From positions 22,261 to 73,223 of the forward strand of contig DGDU01000051.1 of the NCBI GenBank assembly GCA_002385605.1: DNA of 50,963 nt, in the 5' to 3' direction. This document shows, in pieces, positions 15,884 to 24,775 of the stretch. The notes under the pieces were generated by a model that was not told the DNA's origin, did no database searches, and worked only from the letters and a program-made list of their open reading frames with translations. The position numbers and the translations under genes were made by a program. This stretch comes from Christensenella sp. UBA3944 (lineage in GTDB: Bacteria; Bacillota; Clostridia; Christensenellales; DTU072). The first letter of the stretch is position 1; every line of letters starts with the position of its first letter.

Positions 15884-16600
15884 CTATTTGACCGCGCGCA
15901 CCTTAGAGTTCGCGAAGCAGCTCACAATAAGGGTTACCAGCTGCAGGCCGAGCAGCACGAAGAAGCCAATCTGCAGGTAATCTCCGCCGGGCATGATGAA
16001 GTCCGTAATCTCTACCTCGCTGAGCGAGAAGTAGTAGCACACAGCCGACGCGACGGTGAGCAGGAACATCAGGAGTGCGGCGATCCAGAGCATTATCCTG
16101 TTGCGGGAAGCAAGGCCGGCGATGGACGAAACGAATATGCAGAACGCGACTACGAGGGAAGCAAGAAGAGCGATGGGGATGATGTAGTCCAGTATCTCGG
16201 GCTGGGCGTCGGCGCCGAACAGGGCGATAACATCATCGATAATGACATCGAGGGCGTTCCCGCCGTAAATGGTGGTGTAGTCCTTTATCGAGTCGATGCC
16301 TATGTAGCTTATAGCCGCGAAAGCGATTATAAGAAGGGACAGGAAGAGCACGATGGCTATAACGATGTTGCACTTTTTGTAGCCGCACTTTGCCGCGGGA
16401 GCAGCCTTGGGGGCCGCTACGGGAGCGGCATATACCGGCTCTTCTGCGGGGGCGGCTTCGGCGGGAGCTACGGGGGCGGCATCATAGTAACGGTCTTCGG
16501 GAATGCCGAACCTCTCGGCAAATGCCGAGCCGTAGGCTTTCAGATAAGGGGTGACAACCCCTTTATCGCTGACAACAATTTTATCGGGATAGTTTGCCAT
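15884..16600 (-). CDS. Tetraspan membrane protein of unknown function
   Basis: 238 residues, not recognised. The N-terminal ~45 residues are soluble, followed by an Ala/Pro-rich linker (about 40-68), then four predicted membrane helices: about 76-98, 140-165, 168-192 and 208-230. The loop between helices 1 and 2 is acidic and likely outside the membrane. It lies 28 bases after the 75-residue gene and probably shares its promoter. Function cannot be inferred; an envelope role is only a guess from topology. Confidence 0.75.
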   Translation of the reverse strand: MANYPDKIVVSDKGVVTPYLKAYGSAFAERFGIPEDRYYDAAPVAPAEAAPAEEPVYAAPVAAPKAAPAAKCGYKKCNIVIAIVLFLSLLIIAFAAISYIGIDSIKDYTTIYGGNALDVIIDDVIALFGADAQPEILDYIIPIALLASLVVAFCIFVSSIAGLASRNRIMLWIAALLMFLLTVASAVCYYFSLSEVEITDFIMPGGDYLQIGFFVLLGLQLVTLIVSCFANSKVRAVK

Positions 16601-16628
16601 ACTTCACCTCTCTTATCACGCGACGAGA

Positions 16629-16856
16629 TTAATATTCGTCGTCTTCGTCGAACTGAGCCAAGGGCTGCAGCTGGGTGCTGTAAGGCACGATGGACAACGG
16701 CTGAACAATGGGCGTAAGCTGAATGAAATCGGCAGGCTTTGCCACAGGTACGGGCGCACAATTGTTCATAACCCTAAAGGATACCGTCGGCCTTTTGACA
16801 ACAGGTTCGTAATCGGGAGCCGGATTCTCGGCAGGGGCAAGCTTTTTCTTAGACAT
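16629..16856 (-). CDS. Small Pro-rich protein of unknown function (75 aa)
   Basis: 75 residues from the ATG at 16856, which has AAGGAGG 6 bases upstream; an in-frame ATG 18 bases earlier lies before that ribosome site. The sequence begins MSKKKLAPAENPAPDYEP, is rich in Pro, Val and Gln, has no membrane segment and ends with an acidic tail (FDEDDEY). It is first gene of a likely two-gene unit with the tetraspan protein. Not recognised. Confidence 0.65.
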   Translation of the reverse strand: MSKKKLAPAENPAPDYEPVVKRPTVSFRVMNNCAPVPVAKPADFIQLTPIVQPLSIVPYSTQLQPLAQFDEDDEY

Positions 16857-16898
16857 AAATACCTCCTTAATCAAGAAAAATATTGCATATGTATAATT

Positions 16899-16927
16899 AA
16901 TATATCATTTATTTGGTTTAAAATCAA
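16899..16927 (-). promoter_or_regulatory. Promoter of the 75-aa/238-aa gene pair
   Basis: Minus-strand TTGATT (16927-16922), 17-base spacer, TATATT (16904-16899), in an AT-rich stretch (16857-17069) otherwise without a recognisable feature. Confidence 0.6.
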
Positions 16928-17069
16928 TAGGGATTTTACAAATATCGGATAGTTTTTTGGGGCTTTTTGTAAAATACCAACCATTAAAATTATATTTTCA
17001 AAAAATAAAAATAATTCTATGTTCCGATAACCGAAACAAAGGTTTATTTATGCCGTAACCGCGGTTATT

Positions 17070-17609
17070 TTATGCCATGACGGGCGGGCGGTGGACGGTA
17101 ATTGTAACCGTAACCGAGGCGCCTTCGCCGGACTCGCCGAGCAAGCTGTCCCAGTTAACCACAAGGGTAAACGCGTACGAAAGCGCTTCCCTGTCGAGAG
17201 TATAAACCGAGGTCAAAATGGCGTCGTCCTCGGGGGTAATCTCGTCCTCCGTCCAATCTTCCACAAGGGTAAAGGTGAGCGGCATAAAGCCGTCTCGCGA
17301 TATGCTTATCTCTATGTTAAAATCGTTTAAGTATGCGCCGTTATGTGCCACGGTAACGGGAAGCTCTATCGTCTGGCCGGGTTCTATGTTTGATTCGTCA
17401 AAAACAATAACAGCCGAATAATCAGAGTCGAAAACAAGGGTTTCGCCCTCGTCCCCCGTTACGGTAAATTCGTTTTTTTCTACGGAAATGCTGTCGTAGC
17501 CGTTTATGGTTACGGTATAGCGCGAAAAAGACGCCCCTGTGACAAGAAGCGATACCAGTATGAGGTAAAATAAGTATGTTTTTATAGGCAGTTTGAGCTT
17601 TTTCTTCAT
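17070..17609 (-). CDS. Exported beta-rich protein, SipW/TasA-type signal region
   Basis: 179 residues. A basic N-terminus (KKKLKLP) and one hydrophobic segment (about 10-28) lead into GASFSRYTVTINGYDS, resembling the signal region of SipW-processed proteins such as TasA/camelysin. The remainder is Val/Thr/Ile-rich with alternating patterns expected of a beta-sandwich (PGQTIELPVTVAHNG). The family is not firmly recognised and no signal peptidase gene is adjacent. The ribosome site is weak. It is most likely secreted or surface-attached. Confidence 0.65.
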   Translation of the reverse strand: MKKKLKLPIKTYLFYLILVSLLVTGASFSRYTVTINGYDSISVEKNEFTVTGDEGETLVFDSDYSAVIVFDESNIEPGQTIELPVTVAHNGAYLNDFNIEISISRDGFMPLTFTLVEDWTEDEITPEDDAILTSVYTLDREALSYAFTLVVNWDSLLGESGEGASVTVTITVHRPPVMA

Positions 17610-17745
17610 TCTGAGACCGTTACCTTACCGAACGAAGCGCGCTTAACATAAACATGCTCCGCTGTCGGTGTTTCAATATTAACAATATTAACATAAATTT
17701 ATAAAATAAGCAATAACGAATCTGCAATTCTGCACGGCCTAAAAA

Positions 17746-18816
17746 TCAGTAAATCTTCCGGAGGGCGGGAAGGGCGTAATCGAAAAATCTCTTATATGCC
17801 GCGCATTTTTCGAGGTCAATCCGCTCTCTTTTGCAGCCTCCGCGGCAAAGATTATAATACGCGCAACTCAGGCATTTGCGCGATTCCGACGCCGAGCCTT
17901 TAATGAATTGCCAGAATTTGGCAAGCCTTGCTATATCGGAAAAGGTGGTTTCGTTTATGTTGCCAAGCTTAAACTCGTCCAGGCAATAAAAGTCGCAGGG
18001 AAATACCGTGCCGTCCCCTTCCACCACGAATTGTGCGCCGCAGGTGCCGTTCATCCCGCATTGCTCCGCCCTCTGCCCTTTGGCAAGCAGGGCAAAGTTG
18101 TCGAGATGCCTCACCGACACATAATTTCCATTGCGGATATCCTCAAGATAAAGGTCAAAAAGCGTGATAAGATAATCGCCGTATGTCCTTTCGGTTATAC
18201 AGAAGGGCGAATACCCGCTCCCGAGCGGCTTAAGGCATGGTATAAATTGAAGGTGCCTGAAGCCTTGAGAAGCAAAGAATTTATATATCCTCGCTATGTT
18301 TTTTGCCGCGCGCTCGGTCACCACGCACAGAACATTAAAGTCCACCCCGTACCTTTGCAACAGCTTCGCCGAGGCAAGCACCTTGCCGAAAACGGGATTT
18401 CCGGCATTATCCACCCTGTTTATGTTATCCTCTTCTTCTCCGTCCAGCGAAAGCCCGACAAGGAAGTTGCCCTCAAGAAAGAGGCGGCACCATTCGTCAT
18501 CTATAAGCAGCCCATTCGTCTGCACGGCAAGCGCCACGGGAGAGTGCTTTTTGTTGTGCTCGCGGATTTTGTCCAGGACAAATCGGAAAAACTCCTTGCC
18601 CCTTAGAAGCGGCTCGCCGCCCTGAAAGGACAAATAAAACGGGCCCCCGGCAGCAAACTTAAGCGCCTCGTATATAACCCTTTCGATTGTTTCAAAGCTC
18701 ATCTGCCCGTAGGAATAGCTTTCCCTCTGCCGCGCGAGAGAGTGATAAAAGCAATACTTGCAGGACATATTGCACAGGGACGATGAGGGCTTGACCATTA
18801 CCGAAAGCGGAGGCAT
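17746..18816 (-). CDS. Anaerobic sulfatase-maturating enzyme (radical SAM/SPASM)
   Basis: 356 residues. The radical-SAM cluster motif is CNMSCKYCFY (about residues 15-24). The C-terminal SPASM region shows CGMNGTCGAQF, GTVFPCDFYC and the final CLSCAYYNLCRGGC cysteines for two auxiliary [4Fe-4S] clusters, the pattern typical of anSME. It converts the active-site Cys (or Ser) of sulfatases to formylglycine without oxygen. It starts 2 bases after the sulfatase stop, whose Cys-type motif is its expected substrate. Confidence 0.92.
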   Translation of the reverse strand: MPPLSVMVKPSSSLCNMSCKYCFYHSLARQRESYSYGQMSFETIERVIYEALKFAAGGPFYLSFQGGEPLLRGKEFFRFVLDKIREHNKKHSPVALAVQTNGLLIDDEWCRLFLEGNFLVGLSLDGEEEDNINRVDNAGNPVFGKVLASAKLLQRYGVDFNVLCVVTERAAKNIARIYKFFASQGFRHLQFIPCLKPLGSGYSPFCITERTYGDYLITLFDLYLEDIRNGNYVSVRHLDNFALLAKGQRAEQCGMNGTCGAQFVVEGDGTVFPCDFYCLDEFKLGNINETTFSDIARLAKFWQFIKGSASESRKCLSCAYYNLCRGGCKRERIDLEKCAAYKRFFDYALPALRKIY

Positions 18817-18818
18817 AT

Positions 18819-20699
18819 TTACTTACCGTAATAATCTTTGTTGATGCCGCGGCGGTTTTCCCTAAGCTCCTTTCGGAAACTCTCAAGGCGCCCGGCCATT
18901 GTTTTGGCGGTCGCGGGATATATCATCGAGGTATTGTAGCCCTCAGCGGGGTCGAGTGAAAGATTGAATAAATAGTTTCTGTATACCTGGTCGAAAAATG
19001 CCGTATTTTCGGAGGCAACCCTCTGGTAATACTTGAAGTTGTAGGTTTCGCCCTCTATGTCAACGGGCATTTGTACTGCCTGTACTTTGCCGTTGCGGAT
19101 GTAATAAAGGGCGTCGTGTATGGCGGTGCCGGCGGGGATTTTACCTTCCAAAAGAGCATACATGCTCACACCGTCTATCACCCTGTCTTGGGGCAAAGCG
19201 TCTATTCCCGCGTATTCGAGAAGGGTGGGGAATATGTCAATATTCATCGCGGGCGCGGTTATAACCTTTTCGCCCTTTCCCACATTGCCCGCGGGATAAC
19301 TTACAATCATGGGGACTTTCTGCCCGCCCTCGAAGGTCGTGCCCTTTCTGCCCCTTAGCGCTCCCGCAACGCCCTCTCTGCCCGGCCCGTTGTCGCTCGT
19401 GAACATTATGATTGTATCGTCGTACACACCTTTAGCCTTAAGAGTGTTAAGAATGTCGCCAAGATATCTGTCAAACTCCTCTATGCAATGGATGTAGCTG
19501 TCGTCCGAGGTGTCGCCCTTGTTGCCCGAATAAATGGGATAGTGCGGCCAAGGGGTCGCGTAGCAGGCAAAGAATTTTTGCCCTCTTTCCGCCTTCTCCG
19601 AGATATAATCGGTTACTTCGGCGGTAAGAAGCTTTGTGGTTTCGGACTGGTCTTTTATATCATAGTGGGACTTAACCTGCACGCTCTTGCCGCTTTCTTC
19701 CTTAACCCAGTTGTAAGGGGTCATATCGTTTACATAGTAGCTTCCGTAGAAGTAATCGAAGCCTTGGTTGGTGGGCAGGTACTGCCCGTAATCACCCAGA
19801 TTCCATTTGCCGAACAACGCGGTGGAATATCCCGCGCTCTTTAGCGCCTCGGCTATGGTTATTTCGTCGCCCAACAGCCCCTCGACATTGTTTTTGAAGA
19901 TGAAGGGGTTAAACAGCCTGGTGTCGCCGAAGGGCTTGAAGGATACAACCGAGGGAAACACAACCTCGTCCACATAGCCCCTGTTTGAATACCTGCCCGT
20001 GAGTATGCCGAACCTTGAAGGCGAGCAAACGGGCGAGCAAGCGTAAAAGTTCTCAAACAACACTCCCTCGTCGGCTAAGGCGTCGAGGTTAGGGGTCTTT
20101 ATTGTGGCGTCGGCCCTGCCCAGATAGCTGTAGCAGGAGATATCGGCGTACGCCATATCGTCCATAACGATAAGCAGAATGTTGGGCGCGCCCTCTTTTG
20201 CCGAGCCTTTTATAGAGTCGAGGTACTCGTCATGCCCTTTCTTAAGCGAAAACACCTTGGGGCGTGCGCGAATGCTCATCGCCATAAGGTAAAAGCCAAT
20301 GGACAGCACCATAACCGAGGCTACGGCCGCCCTGATTACGGTGTCCCGCTTTTTGTATGACGCCCACGCCAGCAAAAAGGAAGCAGCGGCAATAGGCAAA
20401 GCCCCGAGCGCGAGGTTATACCACGCCCTCCTCAAAAAGGGCTCGGCGCCCCAGATAAGGTAATACAAAACGATGCCGCAGGTGACAATCAGAAACCCGA
20501 TTAACAGATGTCTGTTGATTTTCTTTTTTGCGGCAAAAGTAATAAGGCTCAAAAGAGCGGTTATTATTGCCAAAGCCGCCCCCACAACACTCAGGACAAC
20601 AAAGCCGCTTATAAGCATTACCGCGGTATAAACGGATACAATAACCAGATACGCAATCAATAATGTCGGTTTTTTTAGCCCTTTATCGGAGTTTTTCAT
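18819..20699 (-). CDS. Membrane-anchored type I sulfatase
   Basis: 626 residues from the ATG at 20699 (AAAGGTGG upstream); a GTG nine bases earlier is the alternative. Five hydrophobic helices occupy about residues 12-145, so the catalytic domain would lie outside the cell. The sulfatase domain begins at NILLIVMDDM (metal Asp pair) and carries CSPSR at about residue 225, whose cysteine becomes formylglycine; GKWNLG and the TSDNGPGREG segment are also typical. Substrate unknown (sulfated glycans, or possibly a phospho-sugar/lipid). It sits between the FAD oxidoreductase and its maturase. Confidence 0.92.
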   Translation of the reverse strand: MKNSDKGLKKPTLLIAYLVIVSVYTAVMLISGFVVLSVVGAALAIITALLSLITFAAKKKINRHLLIGFLIVTCGIVLYYLIWGAEPFLRRAWYNLALGALPIAAASFLLAWASYKKRDTVIRAAVASVMVLSIGFYLMAMSIRARPKVFSLKKGHDEYLDSIKGSAKEGAPNILLIVMDDMAYADISCYSYLGRADATIKTPNLDALADEGVLFENFYACSPVCSPSRFGILTGRYSNRGYVDEVVFPSVVSFKPFGDTRLFNPFIFKNNVEGLLGDEITIAEALKSAGYSTALFGKWNLGDYGQYLPTNQGFDYFYGSYYVNDMTPYNWVKEESGKSVQVKSHYDIKDQSETTKLLTAEVTDYISEKAERGQKFFACYATPWPHYPIYSGNKGDTSDDSYIHCIEEFDRYLGDILNTLKAKGVYDDTIIMFTSDNGPGREGVAGALRGRKGTTFEGGQKVPMIVSYPAGNVGKGEKVITAPAMNIDIFPTLLEYAGIDALPQDRVIDGVSMYALLEGKIPAGTAIHDALYYIRNGKVQAVQMPVDIEGETYNFKYYQRVASENTAFFDQVYRNYLFNLSLDPAEGYNTSMIYPATAKTMAGRLESFRKELRENRRGINKDYYGK

Positions 20700-20722
20700 G
20701 TGTGCCACCTTTATTTATCGGG

Positions 20723-22066
20723 TTAGTCGGACATCTTCCCTACCTTATTCCACAGCTTATCGGCCTTGGTTTTCCAGCTTGCGAAACCGTCGGGGTTTTG
20801 CGGGAACTTTTTATATAAATTCAAGAGCCTGACGCCGAGAACCAACCCGCTCACCAGCGATATTATGGCTTTCGAGCTGATTTTCCCTGTCACGGCGCCC
20901 GCTATCAGCCTTACGCCCATTAATACCATATCGGCCAGGCCTATTTTAAGTCCGCCTATCATTTTTTCGGAGAATATTATGTCTTTTTTGAAGAAATACT
21001 CGAAATCCTCTTTCGACGCGCCTTTAACCGTCTTTATCAGGGTGGTGCGTACTAGGGCAAAGTCGGCGCCCTGCCCGCGGTTGTACCTTACATTAATATC
21101 CCAAAGGTTTTTAGCCGACACATCGTTTGCTTTTAGCGCTTTGTCGGCAACTTCGGCGGCAATCACCATCTGAACCATCGCGGAGGTTATACCCTCGCCG
21201 TTGTTGGGTTTTGTCAGGCAGGCGGCGTCGCCGCTAGCGATAAACCCGTCGCCCACAAAAGAGTAAAGCGACTGTATGTAAGGCGTGACGCCCTTTTCTA
21301 TACGGGTTAAGGTATACTCGGGCAGCGGGACGGATTTTTGGAAATCCTCGAATCCCGCCTCCGCCTGCTCGAAACTGAGGCTTGCGCCTATGCCCAGAAT
21401 GGCGCCTCTCGGGTCGGCCTGAGGGGCCTCCCAGCTTTTATACGAAGGCCAGCCTTTGGAACCCTTAAGATAGTCATTTGGGTTACTGTACAGGACATAT
21501 CTTAACACAACGAAAAACACATCTTTGTCGGTTATCGGCGAATTGTCTACGCCGTAGCCGGCGGGCAATTTTGTTCTTCCAACCGCAGAAACCCCGGAGC
21601 AATCCACCGCCAGCCTGCAGGTAACGCTTTTTGCGCCTTCGGCAGTTGTGTACGCTACGCCGCATATTTTGCCGCTATCGTTGTAAATAAAGTCGGTAAA
21701 TTCGGCGTTATATTCTATTTCCGCACCGCTTTCGATGGCCATATCGTTTAGCCTTACGGTGTATTCGTGCAGGTGCATGCCGACAACAGTTTCGTTTGTC
21801 TTTTTGGGGTAATTGTTATACGGCGACAGCGTTTGCACGCCCGTAAACACAAAGGCGTAATCCTTGTCGCCCTCTTTGGGCATGGGCAGGCCGAATTTTC
21901 CGAAATCGTCCTTTAACATATGCACGATGTCGAAGCGGGTGCCTACCTTGCTTCTGCCCAGCTTTTCGATAACCTTTACTTTATATCCCTTTTTTGCCAT
22001 GAGGTGAGCGAAATAGCTTCCGCTCGTCGCCGCGCCTATTATGACGATATCAAAATCGTAATCCAT
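20723..22066 (-). CDS. FAD-dependent oxidoreductase, geranylgeranyl reductase/FixC-like
   Basis: 447 residues. The N-terminus has a dinucleotide-binding fold (DIVIIGAATSGSYFAHLMAKKG) and there is a second FAD motif GDGFIASGDAACLTKPNNGEG, as in geranylgeranyl reductase-like flavoproteins. A hydrophobic patch near residues 375-420 suggests membrane association. Substrate is unknown; reduction of a polyprenyl chain is possible. It is first gene of the operon with the sulfatase (23-base gap). The ATG has GGAGGAG upstream. Confidence 0.82.
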   Translation of the reverse strand: MDYDFDIVIIGAATSGSYFAHLMAKKGYKVKVIEKLGRSKVGTRFDIVHMLKDDFGKFGLPMPKEGDKDYAFVFTGVQTLSPYNNYPKKTNETVVGMHLHEYTVRLNDMAIESGAEIEYNAEFTDFIYNDSGKICGVAYTTAEGAKSVTCRLAVDCSGVSAVGRTKLPAGYGVDNSPITDKDVFFVVLRYVLYSNPNDYLKGSKGWPSYKSWEAPQADPRGAILGIGASLSFEQAEAGFEDFQKSVPLPEYTLTRIEKGVTPYIQSLYSFVGDGFIASGDAACLTKPNNGEGITSAMVQMVIAAEVADKALKANDVSAKNLWDINVRYNRGQGADFALVRTTLIKTVKGASKEDFEYFFKKDIIFSEKMIGGLKIGLADMVLMGVRLIAGAVTGKISSKAIISLVSGLVLGVRLLNLYKKFPQNPDGFASWKTKADKLWNKVGKMSD

Positions 22067-22090
22067 TTTTCTCCTCCTTCCGACGGAATA

Positions 22091-22119
22091 ATTGTATCAT
22101 ACGACACACTATATGACAA
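22091..22119 (-). promoter_or_regulatory. Promoter of the oxidoreductase-sulfatase-maturase operon
   Basis: Minus-strand TTGTCA (22119-22114), 17-base spacer, TACAAT (22096-22091). Confidence 0.7.
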
Positions 22120-22159
22120 TAGGCGGCTTTTACATACTCAAATGTTCAAAATTAATGAT

Positions 22160-22185
22160 AAAACCCCCGCAATAGCGAGGGTTTT
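22160..22185. terminator. Terminator behind the TIM-barrel/acyl-CoA synthetase gene
   Basis: An AAAACCC-x2-GC / GC-x2-GGGTTTT stem-loop 22 bases after the stop of the leftward gene, with T-runs on both strands. Confidence 0.75.
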
Positions 22186-22207
22186 GAGGTAGCGGATTCT
22201 GAATTTA

Positions 22208-24736
22208 TTACGCAGTTTCTATCTTGCTGGCTTCGTGCAGCTTGAGTTTTTCGATGGCCTGCTCGCGCATCTTGTACTTTAAGATTTTGCCCGCGGCGTT
22301 CATGGGGAAGCTGTCGGTAAACTCAACATAGCGGGGGGTCTTGTGCTTCGCCATATGCGAGGATACATACTCCTTGACTTCCTGCTCGGTAAGCGTTGCG
22401 CCCTCTTTGAGGATGATAACCGCCATGATCTCTTCGCCGTACTGCTTGTCGGGCACGCCTATTACCTGGACATCCTTAACGGCGGGATGGGTGTAAATGA
22501 AGTCCTCTATCTCCTTGGGGTAGATGTTCTCGCCGCCGCGGATAATCATATCCTTAATGCGGCCGGTAATCTTGAAGTTGCCGTTTTCGTCCATGCGGGC
22601 GAGGTCGCCGGTGTGCAGCCAGCCGTCGGCGTCTATCGCGGCGGCGGTAGCCTCGGGCATCTTGTAGTAGCCCTTCATTATATTGTAGCCCTTGGCGACA
22701 AATTCGCCGTCGGTGTTGGGAGGAAGCTCTTTGCCCGTTTCGGGGTCTACTATCTTGCATTGCACGCCGAACATTGCCCTGCCGACGGTGGAAACGCGCA
22801 CCTCGATGGGGTCGGTGGTCTTGCTCATCGTGCAGCCGGGCGAAGCCTCGGTTTGCCCGTAAACTATGCAGATTTCCTTCATGTTCATCTTATCGCGGAC
22901 ATCCTCCATAACCTTTATGGGGCAGGGGCTGCCTGCCATAATGCCCGTGCGCACCGTCGAAAAATCGGTCTTGTCGAAGTCGGGATGGTTGAGCATGGCG
23001 ATAAACATCGTGGGTACGCCGTGGAAGCAGGTGATCTTTTCCTGGTTGATGCACTCCAGGCCTTTGGCGGGCGAGAAGGCGGGTATGGGGCACATAGTGC
23101 TGGCGTGGGTAACCGCCGCCGTCATGGCGAGCACAAGCCCGAAGCAGTGGAACATGGGCACCTGAATCATCATCTTGTCGGCGGAGGAGAGGTCAAGCCC
23201 GTCGCCTATCGTCTTGCCGTTGTTTACTACATTGTAGTGGGTGAGCATAACGCCCTTGGGAAAGCCCGTCGTGCCCGAGGTATACTGCATGTTGCAGACA
23301 TCGTCCTTATGCACGGCGGCAGCCCTTCTGTAAACTTCCGAAAGCGGCACTTTGGTGTGCATAGCCATGGCGTCGTCCCAGGTCTTGCAGCCCTTTTGCC
23401 TGGATTCTATCGTGATTATGTTGCGCAGGAAGGGCAAACGCTTGAGGTAAAGCGGCTGCATGGGGTCGGCGGTTTCGAGCTCGGGGCAGATTTCCTTTAT
23501 GATTTCTACATAATTGCTGTCCTTGAAGCCGTCTATGATTACGAGCGTGTGGGTATCCGACTGGCGCAGGAGGTACTCGGCTTCGTGAATCTTATACGCG
23601 GTGTTGACGGTCACAAGCACGGCGCCGATTTTTACGGTTGCCCAGAAGGTAATATACCATTGAGGCACATTGGTCGCCCAAATAGCGACATGGTCGCCGG
23701 GCTTTACGCCCATGGCGATAAGCGAGCGGGCGAAGGTGTCCACCTCGTCTCGGAACTCGGCGTAAGTCCTCGTATAATCCGTCGTCGTGTAGCGGAAGGC
23801 GTACTGGTCGGGGAACTCGTCGGCAACCCTGTCGAGAACCTGCGAGAAAGTGAGGTCTATTAGGGTGTCCTTGGGCCAGATGTATTTGCCCGTCTTGCGC
23901 ATATTAAAGTACAGCTTGCCCGATTCGGGCTGGCGGCCGAGGAACTGCCCCATGTAATGGGTAAAATGCGGGAATACGATGCTTGCGTCCTCTAGGTCGG
24001 GGGTGTACTTCTTTACCCATTCGAGCGAAACATAGCCGTCGTAGTTTATGGACTTAAGGGCGCGCATAATGCCCGCGATGGGGAGGTCGCCCTCGCCTAC
24101 CAGCTTGTAAACCACCTTTCCGTCCTGATTTACAGAGTCTTTAATGTGCACATACTTTACATACGCGCCGAGGTTCTGGATAGTCTTTTCGGGTGTTTCG
24201 CCCTTGAAGCGGAAGGGGTGATGGGCGTCCCACAGGGCACCAACATTGTCGCTCTTAAGCTCGTTAAGAAGGTTAAAAAGCCTCTTCGTGTCGGCGTAAA
24301 CGCCGTTTGTTTCTACAAGCAGGGTGACGCCGGCTTTTTCGGCATAGGGGATAAGGCTTCTGAGCACATCGATAACAACGGCATCGTCCACCTCGCCGCT
24401 CTCGTAGGGGAACTCGTCGCCCAAAACCCTCACGAAGTAGCTGCCCGCCTTTGCGGCAAAGTCGATATACTTTTTAAGAAGGGCTATGTTTTCTTCCTTC
24501 TTGTCGGCGTACTTGATGCAGTTGCCCGAGGAAACGCAGGGGATCTCCAGCCTTCTCTTCTTTAGGAATTCCACCGTTTCCTTTATATTCTCGTCGGCGA
24601 AGGGCTTTTTGTAGGCAAAGATATCATCGCCGAATCCCCTCAGCTCAATGCCTTGGAAACCGCAGTCTTTTGCCATCGAATACATGTCCGGCCAATCGAA
24701 ATCGGGGCATCCCAATGTGGAAAAAGCAAGCTTCAT
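22208..24736 (-). CDS. Fusion: sugar isomerase-like TIM barrel + acyl-CoA synthetase
   Basis: 842 residues in one frame. Residues 1-260 are an AP-endonuclease-2/IolE-like TIM barrel with plausible metal ligands E142 (VETNG), D170/H172-173 (WDAHHP), H197 (VHIKD) and E239. After a short linker, residues about 280-842 are a complete AMP-dependent acyl-CoA synthetase: P-loop YTSGTTGFPKG (485-495), GQTEASPG, GWLHTGDLA, the hinge GRIKDMIIRGGENIYPKEIE and catalytic K817 (AAGKILK). It would activate a carboxylic acid to its CoA ester; both substrates are unknown. A T-box riboswitch lies directly upstream, followed by a GGAG site at the ATG. An assembly-made fusion is unlikely because both domains are intact and in frame. 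Confidence 0.88.
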   Translation of the reverse strand: MKLAFSTLGCPDFDWPDMYSMAKDCGFQGIELRGFGDDIFAYKKPFADENIKETVEFLKKRRLEIPCVSSGNCIKYADKKEENIALLKKYIDFAAKAGSYFVRVLGDEFPYESGEVDDAVVIDVLRSLIPYAEKAGVTLLVETNGVYADTKRLFNLLNELKSDNVGALWDAHHPFRFKGETPEKTIQNLGAYVKYVHIKDSVNQDGKVVYKLVGEGDLPIAGIMRALKSINYDGYVSLEWVKKYTPDLEDASIVFPHFTHYMGQFLGRQPESGKLYFNMRKTGKYIWPKDTLIDLTFSQVLDRVADEFPDQYAFRYTTTDYTRTYAEFRDEVDTFARSLIAMGVKPGDHVAIWATNVPQWYITFWATVKIGAVLVTVNTAYKIHEAEYLLRQSDTHTLVIIDGFKDSNYVEIIKEICPELETADPMQPLYLKRLPFLRNIITIESRQKGCKTWDDAMAMHTKVPLSEVYRRAAAVHKDDVCNMQYTSGTTGFPKGVMLTHYNVVNNGKTIGDGLDLSSADKMMIQVPMFHCFGLVLAMTAAVTHASTMCPIPAFSPAKGLECINQEKITCFHGVPTMFIAMLNHPDFDKTDFSTVRTGIMAGSPCPIKVMEDVRDKMNMKEICIVYGQTEASPGCTMSKTTDPIEVRVSTVGRAMFGVQCKIVDPETGKELPPNTDGEFVAKGYNIMKGYYKMPEATAAAIDADGWLHTGDLARMDENGNFKITGRIKDMIIRGGENIYPKEIEDFIYTHPAVKDVQVIGVPDKQYGEEIMAVIILKEGATLTEQEVKEYVSSHMAKHKTPRYVEFTDSFPMNAAGKILKYKMREQAIEKLKLHEASKIETA

Positions 24737-24775
24737 ATAGTTATCTCCTTTTCGTTTAATAGGTAATTTTTTATT

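Noticed and set aside
17040..17069. AACCGCGGTT palindrome after the exported protein gene as a terminator
   Set aside because: The 10-bp palindrome has no loop and is not followed by a proper T-run, so it cannot be called.
18590..18820. Upstream frames suggesting an earlier start of the radical SAM maturase
   Set aside because: The ATG at 18816 follows the sulfatase stop by 2 bases and gives the family-typical N-terminus just before the CxxxCxxC motif.
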